Positions 53,693 through 63,025 of a DNA stretch of 64,000 bases are shown in pieces. The notes under the pieces were generated by a model. The model did not search any database and was not told the origin of the DNA. It was given only the letters and a program-made list of their open reading frames with translations. The position numbers and the translations under genes were made by a program. Source of the stretch: Diphasiastrum complanatum (lineage: Eukaryota > Streptophyta > Lycopodiopsida > Lycopodiales > Lycopodiaceae); contig CM055102.1 of assembly GCA_029204225.1 (NCBI GenBank), forward strand, positions 38,624,121 to 38,688,120, in the 5' to 3' direction. The first letter of the stretch is position 1. Each line of letters starts with the position of its first letter.

Positions 53693-54001
53693 CTACACAT
53701 CTGGAGTCTGAATACTCGAGGAACGATCACAACGTGAGAGGGTATCTCTGTATAAACAATGGTAACGCCCCCTGATCTCATAATATACTGGACAACGAAA
53801 GATGAAGTGGAACTCATCCTCCATCTCATGAAGAGAACAAAGCTGACATATCCTCTGCAATCTGGGAGTGTCCGTGTATCTACCCGTCTCAATAGCCAGC
53901 TGATGAGAAGAGACTCGGAGCTGTCCCATACGGTACCGCAGACCAAAAGATAATGGCTGTGTAAGATATGCTGGAAGGACAGGCGTACCCGTAGTATCCA
54001 A
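53693..54001 (-). pseudogene. LINE copy 1 ORF2 C-terminal zinc region
   Basis: RYRMGQLRVSSHQLAIETGR, then ICQLCSLHEMEDEFHFIFRC-P: C-x2-C-x3-H-...-H-x4-C, the zinc-binding-like region that follows the RT in many LINEs. It is joined to the endonuclease without any RT in between. Confidence 0.8.
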
Positions 54002-54052
54002 CCGTAGTAGATGTGTGCCATAGAATTGTATCTTGACCTTATCAGGGTCGGG

Positions 54053-54759
54053 CTATGACCATGTAGTGCGAATAAAGTAGTCAACTACACTATGTCCTCC
54101 ACCATGAGGATAACATGTAGACGCTGATGAAGAAGGCCACTGTGTGAGGCCATTCAAGATGGCCAGAGAATGTGTCTCCGCAAGAGTAATCAACTGCTCC
54201 CCAAAAGATGTAACTGAAGTGTGTGCATCTTGTGATACTCGATCAAATCCCATATCCAAAGGATGAAGCCGAACAACGTCAGGCATGAAATTCTGTCTAT
54301 CTGGAGCTAGTACGGGCGTTGAAATCTCCTGCTAATAAAATGTAGCCCTGCTGAGAAAAAAAAGCAATATCATTTGAGAGTGCCTGAAATGGGTCCCCAC
54401 CAAGCCGAAGTCTGTGGAGCGAAGTAACATACAGCCATATAAATGTCCTGAGGTAATCCCAATAATGAACCAATAGTATGTAGCCATATATATCGAGCAT
54501 ATGGATCTTGCTTAACCATCTTAACTGTCGTGGCTCTGTATAAACAAGATACTCCGCCAGATCCACGACAGGTTTTCCCCCTCACAAATGGGCGAAAAAC
54601 AGAATGCCAAGAGTAATCCTGTATATGTGGAAGAGGATGATATAAGGACTCATGGGTTTCAGCCAACAACAAAATGTCACATTTGCTTATAAAATTAGTA
54701 AAATCTCCTACTGATGATGATGATAAAAAACCATTGCAATTCCAGAAGCCAAGTCTCAA
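54053..54759 (-). pseudogene. LINE copy 1 ORF2: APE-type endonuclease
   Basis: MRLGFWNCNGFLSSSSVGDF, DILLLAETHES, RGSGGVSCLYR, QDIYMAVCYFAPQTS, then in a second frame ILLAGDFNARTSSR and GGGHSVVDYF. The motifs N-x-G, ETHE, GDFNAR and S-x-x-DY are those of apurinic-like endonucleases that nick target DNA for target-primed reverse transcription. Two frame changes break it. Confidence 0.8.
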
Positions 54760-54807
54760 AATTGTAGGGGATCTCGGGCAGCTTCTAAACCCGGGAGCCC
54801 CAAGTTC

Positions 54808-55414
54808 CTAGTGCGAGAGGAGGTCGAAATATCTTGGTTTGCCGTCGATAAAAACGACCCTTTGCCCTTTTTCTTTTGCTTCGTGAATAATCTTTTTCCT
54901 TGCTAACCATTGGGTATTTGTCAAGTCATCATCCATATAAATGAAAGTGCCTTTGAGTTTTGTTCTAAGGTGAAGGGCTGCATTGCGGTGTTGAAGAGAG
55001 CGAAATTTGACAAAAAGAACATTGTCATCAAATTTACTATGCCATGCCGTATCAAAACCATCAACAACATGAGTTAGCTCTTCTAGCTTGTTCATCCAAA
55101 ATTGTCTCCAAATTGTTATCCATCATAGAGGCTGAGATATGGGGGTGATTACCTTGTTTGAGGATCGATGTCGTTGTTTCAACCTGTTTTGCAAGTGATG
55201 AGAGTTTGCTGCCCATATCATCCGGTTTAAAGAGTGCTGCCCATGTCTTTGTCTCTTCGACCTGTTTTTCCAAGCAAGATATTTTGTTGGAAGTTTCGTC
55301 CGAAGAAGGTACATGTTCTGCAAGCCGTTGCTTAAGATATACATTTTCTTGCTCAAGCTGCTCCACCCGTTCTTTGACACCCACGAGATCTAGAGCCAAT
55401 TTGCCATTCGCCAT
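54808..55414 (-). pseudogene. LINE copy 1 ORF1
   Basis: Begins MANGKLALDLVGVKERVEQL with coiled-coil heptads (EQENVYLKQRLAEH, SLAKQVETTTSILK). After a frame change near 55,090 it continues MNKLEELTHVVDGFDTAWHS, FVKFRSLQHRNAALHLRTKL and KGTFIYMDDDLTNTQWLAR. Coiled coil followed by an RNA-binding-like fold is the usual plan of LINE ORF1, which coats the element RNA. LINE copy 2 has the same C-terminal block (LRARLRGTLVFMDDDLTPMQ). Confidence 0.7.
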
Positions 55415-55589
55415 TTCAAAAAAGTGTAGTTGTTTCTTAATGCCAAGGATTTCGTTTCGGATGAAACCAATATCATAGGCATAAAGGCTCTCAATAGGCT
55501 TGGAAGGAGTGTAATCGACCGTGGACAGCTGATGCGTTTCTGTGATAGCAAATGGATTGTCAGTGAAAATAGAGGGTGCATCAGTAATG

Positions 55590-55591
<2 letters not shown>

Positions 55592-55683
<92 letters not shown>
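55592..55683. repeat. (AG)46 microsatellite between two LINE copies
   Basis: An uninterrupted AG/GA run of 92 bases between the 3' end of LINE copy 2 and the 5' region of LINE copy 1. The Arg-Glu and Ser-Leu reading frames through it are artefacts. Confidence 0.95.
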
Positions 55684-55685
<2 letters not shown>

Positions 55686-55832
55686 CTTTATTAATGTCTA
55701 TTCCATGCCAAAAGGCGTATAAGACTGATGAATTACATGTCAAGTATGTGTTAACCATGGGAGCGTATAAAATTAAGAAAACATCTAGGGCAAACTAAAA
55801 TAGACCCGTCTGCGGGAGTGTGTGCATAATGG

Positions 55833-56342
55833 TCATAAGTATCTATGCCAAGATGACAAGGCGTTGCTGCTGATGCTGTAAAAAGATGTAATGCGGACCA
55901 CAGACTGGGAAAGCGCTGGAGCCTGCCAGCGTCGTCTGTGAGCATGAGCACGTGCACATGTAGTAGTAGCGGTACTACGCCTCTGCGTAGAGCGTCTGGT
56001 AATCTTGGTAGTAACAGGATGGTGGGAGGTACATTGTCTCTGATCTCTATGAGCATGAGAGCGGTCGTCATTCTCGTCGTTGTCATAATCATAATCCTCG
56101 TCCTCAGGCACTGACTCGTCCTCAGTCTCATGCATAACACACATGCTACAAAGCCGGTCCTCTCGTGGGGTGCCACTGTATCTGCCAGTCTCAATAGCTA
56201 GCTGATGTGAAGAAACCCGAAACTGACCCATCGCTATCACTGATCTGGATACCCAATGTGGAGAGGAGACGGCAAGCCTGGGAGTACCATGAGAAAAGGT
56301 GTCCCTCTGAGTGTAGGCGCCGGGATGAAGATAAACCTGCAA
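55833..56342 (-). pseudogene. LINE copy 2 ORF2 C-terminal zinc region with acidic insertion
   Basis: SVIAMGQFRVSSHQLAIETG, then LCSMCVMHETEDE, parallel to LINE copy 1. Where copy 1 continues with HFIFRCP, this copy runs into ESVPEDEDYDYDNDENDD and His/Arg-rich residues. The distal His and Cys ligands are therefore displaced by a low-complexity insertion. The frame overlaps the end of the RT frame, so a frameshift lies at about 56,230. Confidence 0.65.
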
Positions 56343-57999
56343 CTACATAATGTGTACCCCCGTCCTGAAGATCCTCTAACCTCTGTATGAATGTCACAAT
56401 ATAAAATAAGGCCTCAATCTGAATGGGGGGGGCCGCGAACTCCGCCAAGATAATCTGGTGTGGTACTGAGGACTTAGCCCGTATCATCCGGGAAAGCAAA
56501 CGAATCTGGAGCCGGGAGATATATGTCCAATCAGTAGCTGTCAGACCAGTACTCCATGTCTCGGAAGCATACATACCTGAGGGCACAACCATAGCGTCAA
56601 AGAGCCGACACTTACTAGTCGCATCTCTGATGTGTGAGCTGAAACATAGTCTCTCCAAATCTACCAGTGAGGCATAGCCCTTCCGTACCTGGGAAATAGC
56701 TGCGTGTCTCATGCTGAACGTAGGCCCCGAGAATAGTACTCCTAGATATGTATAGGAATCAACAACCTCTAGGGGATGACCATCCCATAGAAGCTCCTGC
56801 CGCATCATGAAAGACCTAGAGGTGTTGAACACCATAATCTTAGTCTTGGCCACATTCACCGACAAACCCCACCGTGTGCAGAAAGAAAGAAGAGCATCTA
56901 AGGGTCGCTGCAAACCCTCTCTCGTCCTTGAAAGCAAAACCACATCATCAGCATAAAGGAGAATAGCAATAATGAGGTCGCCCAATGTACAACCCTCCCC
57001 TCCATCACTCCGTATAACATGCTCTAGCTCGTCAATGTAAAGACCAAAAAGTGTAGGAGAGAGTGGACATCCCTGTTTGACACCAATAGTACTGACCACC
57101 TCCGGTGAAATAACTCCTGATAGTCGGACCCTGCCAATAACTCGCCTGTACAATGCTACTACGGCCTGTATAGTATCCTCCTGAAAGCCCCGATCATGAA
57201 GTCTCTGTATCAATAGATGCCTAGGCATAGAATCAAATGCCTTGCGGAAATCCACAAAGCAGCAGTATACACGCTCCCTCTTGGCCTTAGCCTCCTCAAT
57301 GATGGACCTCAAAGTAAAGATATGATCTGATGTAGTATATCCCGGTCTGAAACCCGCTTGTCCAATGGCATGAATTGATCTAGCACCCATCTCTGTACTG
57401 ATCTCTGACTGTAGGATAGAACCATATACTTTGGTGAAGAGGTGACTGATCATAATGGTGCGGTAGTTGTCAGCTTTCATGGGGTCCCTGCCTTTGTGGA
57501 TAGGGTGAATGAGGTTTGTGGACCATGGAGAGGGAAAATCAGAGGTGACAGCTCGAATGAATAGGATGGAGAGAAAGGGTGAGAGGATGTCGGGAGCATA
57601 CTTTAGAAGTTCAGCCTCTAGCTCATCAATGTCTTTGGCTTTATGGGAATGGAGTCGTGTGATGGCCTTTTCTATAAGTTCGTTAGTGAATATGGCAGAA
57701 GTATCCGTGAGACAGGAGGTGGGAAGAGGAGGGGTATCTGGGATGGTGTACAATGATGTGGCATATGTGACCCAAGTGCTGAGGTCTGTGATCCGTGGTG
57801 GGGGTGACCGTGGAAGGAACCTCTTCCAGAATGAACCTGAGGAAGAACTAAAGAGGAGATCCATCAGTTTCTTACCCTGACCAATCTCGTATGCGATTTT
57901 CTTTTTTTTTGTGCTTCTGCGGTAGACACGAGATATGGTTTTGGTCATATGAGGAAGATGGGAGCGAGCATTATGAGGTTCTGATGTAACTGGATGCAT
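56191..57999 (-). CDS. LINE copy 2 ORF2: intact 602-codon reverse transcriptase segment
   Basis: One open frame. RT blocks: LIHPIHKGRDPMKADNYRTI (about residues 160-180), GQAGFRPGYTTSDHIFTL, VYCCFVDFRKAFDSMPRHLL (block with the first catalytic Asp), VSTIGVKQGCPLSPTLFGLY, IAILLYADDVVLLSRTREGL (YADD active site, near residue 345), LSVNVAKTKIMVFN, SYTYLGVLF. It continues through a thumb and connection region to residue 602. RT performs target-primed cDNA synthesis in the nucleus. The blocks differ from the usual plant L1 pattern and look closer to non-L1 LINE clades. No stop interrupts it, unlike every other pol gene in the window, but its endonuclease is separated by a stop. Confidence 0.88.
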   Translation of the reverse strand: MHPVTSEPHNARSHLPHMTKTISRVYRRSTKKKKIAYEIGQGKKLMDLLFSSSSGSFWKRFLPRSPPPRITDLSTWVTYATSLYTIPDTPPLPTSCLTDTSAIFTNELIEKAITRLHSHKAKDIDELEAELLKYAPDILSPFLSILFIRAVTSDFPSPWSTNLIHPIHKGRDPMKADNYRTIMISHLFTKVYGSILQSEISTEMGARSIHAIGQAGFRPGYTTSDHIFTLRSIIEEAKAKRERVYCCFVDFRKAFDSMPRHLLIQRLHDRGFQEDTIQAVVALYRRVIGRVRLSGVISPEVVSTIGVKQGCPLSPTLFGLYIDELEHVIRSDGGEGCTLGDLIIAILLYADDVVLLSRTREGLQRPLDALLSFCTRWGLSVNVAKTKIMVFNTSRSFMMRQELLWDGHPLEVVDSYTYLGVLFSGPTFSMRHAAISQVRKGYASLVDLERLCFSSHIRDATSKCRLFDAMVVPSGMYASETWSTGLTATDWTYISRLQIRLLSRMIRAKSSVPHQIILAEFAAPPIQIEALFYIVTFIQRLEDLQDGGTHYVVAGLSSSRRLHSEGHLFSWYSQACRLLSTLGIQISDSDGSVSGFFTSASY

Positions 58000-58010
58000 T
58001 CTTGATCATA

Positions 58011-59027
58011 CTAGGGGTTATAGGGTCTATGATGTTGCTGGTCTTTGGGCCGTGGGGGTGGAAAGGCAATGGAAGCTGCAGTATGGATGGTCTGGACAAG
58101 AAAGAGGGACTGCTCCTCTAAAGTATGCTCATGTGGGAAATAGGTAAGGAGATCGGAGAGGGCTTCTCTGTATAGTGGTGTGTGATGTGAAGTGTAGCGG
58201 TAGGTGGGTTTAGCTGTAGGGGTCGAAGAGAAAATAGGTGTGATGTGGAGATGACCGACAGAGAGTGAGAGATATGAATGATCAGAAAGAGTGGTGCGGT
58301 GTACAGAGAAGGATGAAATGAAGTGAAGGAGAAATGGTGAACCCATGAAATAGTCGACGACGCTATGTCCTCCACTATGTGGGAAACAAGTGTAGTCACC
58401 AGAGCCTAGCAGCTGAAGAAGGCCATTATAAATGGCCAGTCCATGAGCCTCACCCAACTGAAGCATCTGCTCCGCATATGATGTGACTGGACCCGCTGCA
58501 TCCGCCGATCATCCCAATCAAGTGCATGTATCCGCTATGGGTCATCTGTTGCTCTGTGAAATTCCGTTTGCCTAGACCCAGTCCTGGCATTGAAGTCCCC
58601 CTCTAGAAGAATATATCCTCGATCCTCATATCTGATAATGTCCGATGAAATATCCATGAAAGGTGAAAGCTGATGTCTCTGGAGGGAAATAACAAATAGC
58701 CAAGAATATGTCACGATCTAACTCCATCAACCTGTGAGCCAACCAGATCCAGATATAGCGAGCCTGCTCGTCAGTGTATAGTAGCTCGACCCATGGCTGG
58801 AGAGAGTCTCGAAATAAGCAAGCAACACCACCTGAACCGCGACTAGTCAGTGCCCTCGTCTTCCCTCTGCAAGTAGAAAGCCAGCAAAATCCCTCAATGC
58901 AAGGAAGTCCTCTCTCAGGACTCTCATGTGTCTCAGTAAGTATAAGGATATCCCCTGTAGTACAAAAATCTCTAAAGTCTCCTGCTGTAGCTGAAGAATG
59001 GATACCATTGCATAAACTTAACCGCAA
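58011..59027 (-). pseudogene. LINE copy 2 ORF2: endonuclease
   Basis: First frame: MRLSLCNGIHSSATAGDFRD, DILILTETHESPERGLP, SRGSGGVACLFRDS, RDIFLAICYFPPETSAF. After a shift: GYILLEGDFNARTGSRQTEF. Third part (58,466 down): LQLGEAHGLAIYNGLLQLLG, GGHSVVDYFMGSP, TTLSDHSYLSLSVG, which contains the final S-D-H motif of the endonuclease. A stop just before 57,999 separates it from the RT frame. At least two frameshifts or stops are needed to break the original single ORF2. Confidence 0.8.
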
Positions 59028-59107
59028 TGCTTTTGTGAGGGCCCCCGAACCGCTCCTAAGTCCGGGGGCCCAAATCCCTATGCCTCAGATTTTTGGGGGT
59101 CAATGTA

Positions 59108-59446
59108 TCAGGCCTTACCATCCCGATAGATCACTCTTTTTCTTCGTGCTTTGGCTTTGCTGAAAACCTTCCTCCTTTTGACAACTTGCATAGGTGTGAG
59201 ATCATCGTCCATGAAGACAAGGGTACCTCTCAGCCTAGCTCGTAGCCTAAGGACAGCTTGCCGCTCCTCTATTCCCGTGAACTGTATGATGAGTGTAGTT
59301 GGATCTCTTTTAGTTCTCCACGCTTTTTCCATTCCGTTGTGATGGTGGGAAAGTGTATCCGTGAGGAAACTGGATGCTTCGGTAATGGGAGCCTTAGTAT
59401 CTTCAATTCCTCGCACCCGCACATTCAGAGATTTATACTTCCGCAT
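59108..59446 (-). pseudogene. LINE copy 2 ORF1, C-terminal part
   Basis: Reads MRKYKSLNVRVRGIEDTKAP, SFLTDTLSHHHNGM, RDPTTLIIQFTGIEERQAVL, RLRARLRGTLVFMDDDLTPM. The order beta-alpha-beta with VRVRGIE and RLRARLRG is the RNA-recognition-like and C-terminal domain plan of LINE ORF1 proteins. The coiled-coil N-terminus seen in copy 1 is absent here, probably lost at the gypsy boundary or through frameshift. Confidence 0.65.
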
Positions 59447-59549
59447 TTCTTCTTCGGATATGGTGGCTGAGATGACGCTATTGAAAGTGTGTGTACCTTC
59501 TTTACCGTCTTCTTTGCATGAAATGCTGGCCCAATGTGAGGAGGAGAGG

Positions 59550-59554
59550 CCTGT
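59550..59554. other. Target-site duplication of gypsy element 6, left
   Basis: CCTGT immediately before the 5' LTR; identical to 63,384-63,388. Confidence 0.9.
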
Positions 59555-59912
59555 TGTTACGAGCTCGTAACCAGTGCCGAACCCTAGAGAACACAGATGG
59601 GTCAGATACCACAGTCAGGGTCGTGTCCAGCGTACATGACCAACAGGGCAAGACAGTGTGAGTAGTGTGCCCCAGCACGGTCCATAGCCATGGCGGGCCT
59701 AACACAGCTTAGGGACCCTGTCAGCAGGATAGGGCCCCCAGTTGGGTCCCGACGTGCAGTCGGCCACGTCAGTGCCACGTGGCCGACACTTGGCAGTAGC
59801 ATGCTACCAGTCCTCACATTGGGCTAGGAGGGGCTTACTCTATATCAGGGAGTAGGCAAGGTTGGGTGGATCAGTTAGTGTTTGCCCTACTGTGGTGTTA
59901 GGATCTATTACA
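59555..59912 (+). repeat. 5' LTR of gypsy element 6
   Basis: 358 bp, TGTTACGAGCTCGTAACC...GGATCTATTACA. It contains the palindrome GTTACGAGCTCGTAAC at its very start. Minus-strand ORFs here are LTR sequence. Confidence 0.95.
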
Positions 59913-59913
59913 C

Positions 59914-59926
59914 TGGTATCAGAGCC
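59914..59926 (+). promoter_or_regulatory. Primer-binding site of gypsy element 6
   Basis: TGGTATCAGAGCC one base after the 5' LTR, matching initiator tRNA-Met. Confidence 0.9.
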
Positions 59927-60815
59927 ATCTCCATCCTAGGGAACTCAGTTCAGCAGTGGAGAAAGTAGCTAGATTGCTCAGAACTTCTTCAAGTTCTCAG
60001 AAAGAAATAGAGGAGGAGACTCGCTGTAGGAACAGTCTCCTACTGAGGAAATCTTGGTGGATTTACTTGCTGGTCAGAGAGAAATTAGTTAAAATTTCTA
60101 GAGCAGGTCCAGTGCCGTAAATTTAGTCTTCATCTCTGATTTTTGCCATCAGATTCAGGGAATCAGAGCGGATTTTTGAGGAGAAAGGGTGGTGCTGATC
60201 CATCGCTGAGGGATCAGAAATCTACCTCTGAAATTTCAGAGAAATCTAAGGAAATTTGAAGGGTTTTCAAACACTTTTTCTTAGCAGGGCCAGCGCTGGA
60301 CAGGGAGATGAGAAATTAGTTTTTCATCACTGTTTTTGAGGATTTTTCAGTAGTTTGAACATCAAACTAGATTGCCACAGACCAACGACCTACTACTTGA
60401 AGTCAGATCAGAGTTTCAAGCAAGTTTTGGGCCTTGAATTTCAGAAAATTGGGCCAGACAGGTGGCTGTCCAGCCAGCGAGGGTAGGGAGACACCAAAAT
60501 CAGAAATTGAAATACTTTTTGGGTCTCAAATCAGAAGTAAACGAGCCAGTTGGGTTGCAATCAAACCAGCGAGCTACTATCCTCAAAGAACCGGGAAATT
60601 TGGCACCGTTTTGAAGCTTCAAACTGGCATTTTCCGGGACAGCAGGTCTGAAATCTTGGGGAAAAGAGGCTGAAAGGGTTCCTCTTCATTCTTTCTTTGG
60701 AAGTACAGTCCTCAGAAACAGCTAAGTCATCTTTCCTTTCCTTTGTACAGTGTAAATTAGTCTTTTAGACTTTTTTCCTTCAGTAAGTTAAGGTAGCTCT
60801 CTTTCAGTTCCGAAG

Positions 60816-60900
60816 ATGACCACTCCTCAGGGACCTGATCAACCCCAAGAGAGAGGCTTCAACGAACTTGAAACAGAAGCCTTGGCTTTCAGTTTATTCC
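60816..60900 (+). pseudogene. Gypsy element 6 gag start, truncated
   Basis: The ATG opens MTTPQGPDQPQERGFNELET and runs about 26 codons to a junction near 60,890, after which the reading is the RT-proximal FIPEVSISSSIQQKISKLET. The gag core, zinc knuckle and protease are deleted. The leader from 59,927 to 60,815 has no gene (the 79-codon ORF at 60,434 has no motif). Confidence 0.6.
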
Positions 60901-61660
60901 TGAAGTTTCTATTTCCAGTTCTATTCAGCAGAAAATCAGTAAATTAGAAACTTTATTGTCTAAATTTAAAGATGTTTTTCCTGAAGATTTGCCACATGGT
61001 TTACCACCTAGCAGAGAGGTAGATCATGTAATAAACCTACTACCAGGTACAGCACCTGTTTCTAAACCTCCGTATCGGGTCAGCCGAACAGAGGATGAAG
61101 AAATAACTAGGCAGTTAACAGACTATCTTGGGAAAGGCCAAATTTAGACCAGTAGTTCACCATGGGCCTCACCAGTCCTATTGGTGAAAAAGAAAGAGGG
61201 GTCTATGCGTCTTTGCATAGATTACAGAGCCCTCAATAAAGTCACAATTAAGAATAAATAACCTATGCCTCGGGCAGACGAGTTGTTTGACCAACTCGAC
61301 GGGGCTAAGTTTTTCAGCAAAATAGACCTCAAATCGGGATATCATCAAGTCCGTATAAAATCGGAAGATGTCTCGAGAAGAGCTTTTAGGACTCGTCACG
61401 GTCATTATGAGTTTAAGGTGATGCCATTTGGGCTCACAAATGCTCCAGCTACCTTTATGACCTTGATGAACAGTGTCCTCAGACCATACTTGGCTAAGTT
61501 TGTAGTCGTATTTTTAGATGACATCCTCGTTTACAGCAAAATGAGGAAGGAGCATCTAAAACACCTCAGAAAGGTGTTTCGATTGCTCAGAAAGCATAAG
61601 CTCTATGCTAAACAATCCAAGTGTGAATTCTTCGTTGAAGAAGTAGCATATTTGGGTCAC
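60891..61660 (+). pseudogene. Gypsy element 6 reverse transcriptase
   Basis: KFKDVFPEDLPHGLPPSREV, then [52 protein letters not shown], catalytic [13 protein letters not shown] near 61,510, and [16 protein letters not shown] at the end. Stops at 61,145 (TAG) and 61,258 (TAA) lie at positions normally occupied by amino acids. The block ends abruptly where RNase H should start. Confidence 0.88.
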
Positions 61661-62754
61661 AGTATTCCATTCAGGATGAGTACTTGCTCTATAGAGATAG
61701 AGTATGTGTCCCCAATTCAGAGGATTATAGGCAGCAGGTCCTATATGAATGTCATGACAATCCTAGCGCGGGACACCCAGGCATACAGAAGACCTATGAG
61801 CTTCTTCGTAGGCAATTTTTCTAGCCCAGTATGAAAAAGGACGTCCACCAGTATGTAACTAGTTGCCAGAAATGTTAAGTAAATAAAGCAGAGCGTTTAA
61901 AGGCAGGAGGGTTGTTGCATCCCTTAGAAATACCAGCTGGTAAATGGGAGAGTATCTCCATGGATTTTATAGTAGGCCTGCCTAAAACCCAAAAGGGTAA
62001 TGACGCTATATGGGTCACAGTTGACCGTCTGACCAAAATGGCTCATTTCATTCCGACCAAAACAACCGTTAGAGCTTCAGAGTTAGCGAGGTTGTTTGTA
62101 GACGGGCTATTTAAATTGTACGGTCTACCTTCCGGCATAGTCAGCGACCGGGACAGTAAGTTTACTGGAAATTTTTGGAGGGCAGTATTCCATCATCTCC
62201 ATACTAAACTTAATATGAGTACCACCGACCATCCACAGACGGACGGTCAAACAGAAAGGGTAAATCAAGTGCTGGAGGATATGCTTCATGCATACGTCAG
62301 CAAGAACCAGACTAATTGGGAGGAGTATCTCTCGATATTAGAGTTTGCTTACAACAGTACCAAACATTCAGCTATGGGATACAGCCCATTTATGCTGATG
62401 TACGGTTTTCAGCCACGCTCACCCACAGCTGTAGATTTTAAACAAGAAAAAGTTGAAGCAGCCAGAAACTTCTTAGAGGACCTAAACCAGATGATAGAAC
62501 ATGCTAAGCGTAGCATTAGGCAGTCCCAGGATCGAGCCAAGCATTATGCAGATCCACACAGATGGGATGTGCAGTTCTCCACTGGTGAGAAAGTCTACTT
62601 GAGAGTCCCAGTTGACTCTAAAACCCTCAAATCAGGAGTGTGTGCTAAGTTGTCTCCAAGGTATTGTGGTCCCTTTACCATCAGTAGGAGACTAGGCGAG
62701 GTCACCTATGAACTAGAACTCACAGCAGTAAGGTTTTTCCAGTCTTTCATGTAA
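61661..62754 (+). pseudogene. Gypsy element 6 integrase
   Basis: After the junction the reading is [20 protein letters not shown], the H-H-C-C zinc domain ([20 protein letters not shown], then SCQKC), and a TAA at about 61,876. Then comes an open frame of 280 codons (61,912-62,754) with all three core acidic motifs: SISMDFIVGLPK (Asp), SGIVSDRDSKFTGNFW (Asp), TDGQTERVNQVLEDML (Glu). The C-terminal part (KLSPRYCGPFTISRRLGEVT) is typical of gypsy integrase. Apart from one stop it appears capable of strand transfer chemistry. Confidence 0.88.
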
Positions 62755-63014
62755 GTCAGTTACGAAAAGCCTTAACCAGATCAGACAATCTGGTAGGGGA
62801 CAATGTTCTAGTTCTCCCATTGGATCCTCAACAACCTCCACATGAACCAGAGGAGATTCTTGATAGTAGAGAGACGCAGACTCGTCATACTCTATACCGA
62901 GAATATCTGGTTAAGTGGAATGATCAGCCTGTTGAGAATGCCACTTGGGAAAGAGGCAGCGTCCTTCGCAAGATTTTTCCAGACTTTGTCTTAGAGGACC
63001 AAGACGGTTCTTAA
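62755..63014 (+). pseudogene. Gypsy element 6 chromodomain
   Basis: The + strand from 62,820 gives PQQPPHEPEEILDSRETQTR, then YREYLVKWNDQPVENATWER, a chromodomain. Such domains tether integration complexes to modified histones, which places the element among chromoviruses. A frameshift separates it from integrase. It ends in TAA just inside the polypurine tract. Confidence 0.85.
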
Positions 63015-63025
63015 GGGGGAGGGAG
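63013..63025 (+). promoter_or_regulatory. Polypurine tract of gypsy element 6
   Basis: AAGGGGGAGGGAG immediately before the 3' LTR, the plus-strand priming site. Confidence 0.9.

Larger units (their letters stand above)
53587..55590 (-). mobile_element. LINE copy 1, minus strand, reverse transcriptase deleted
   Basis: Order on the minus strand: ORF1 (55,414-54,808), endonuclease part of ORF2 (54,759-54,053), then directly the C-terminal zinc region of ORF2 (54,001-53,693). The roughly 2-kb RT segment present in LINE copy 2 is absent. The 5' end lies near the GA microsatellite, the 3' end near 53,560-53,590. Confidence 0.8.
55700..59549 (-). mobile_element. LINE copy 2, minus strand, nearly full length
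   Basis: ORF1 end (59,446-59,108), endonuclease (59,027-58,011 in two frames), a complete RT frame (57,999-56,191) and the C-terminal zinc region (56,342-55,833). The 5' end is cut or masked by the gypsy insertion at 59,555; the 3' end lies beside the AG microsatellite. Confidence 0.85.

Noticed and set aside
55390-55798. ORFs encoding Arg-Glu or Ser-Leu repeats across the AG tract
   Set aside because: Same artefact as the first GA tract.
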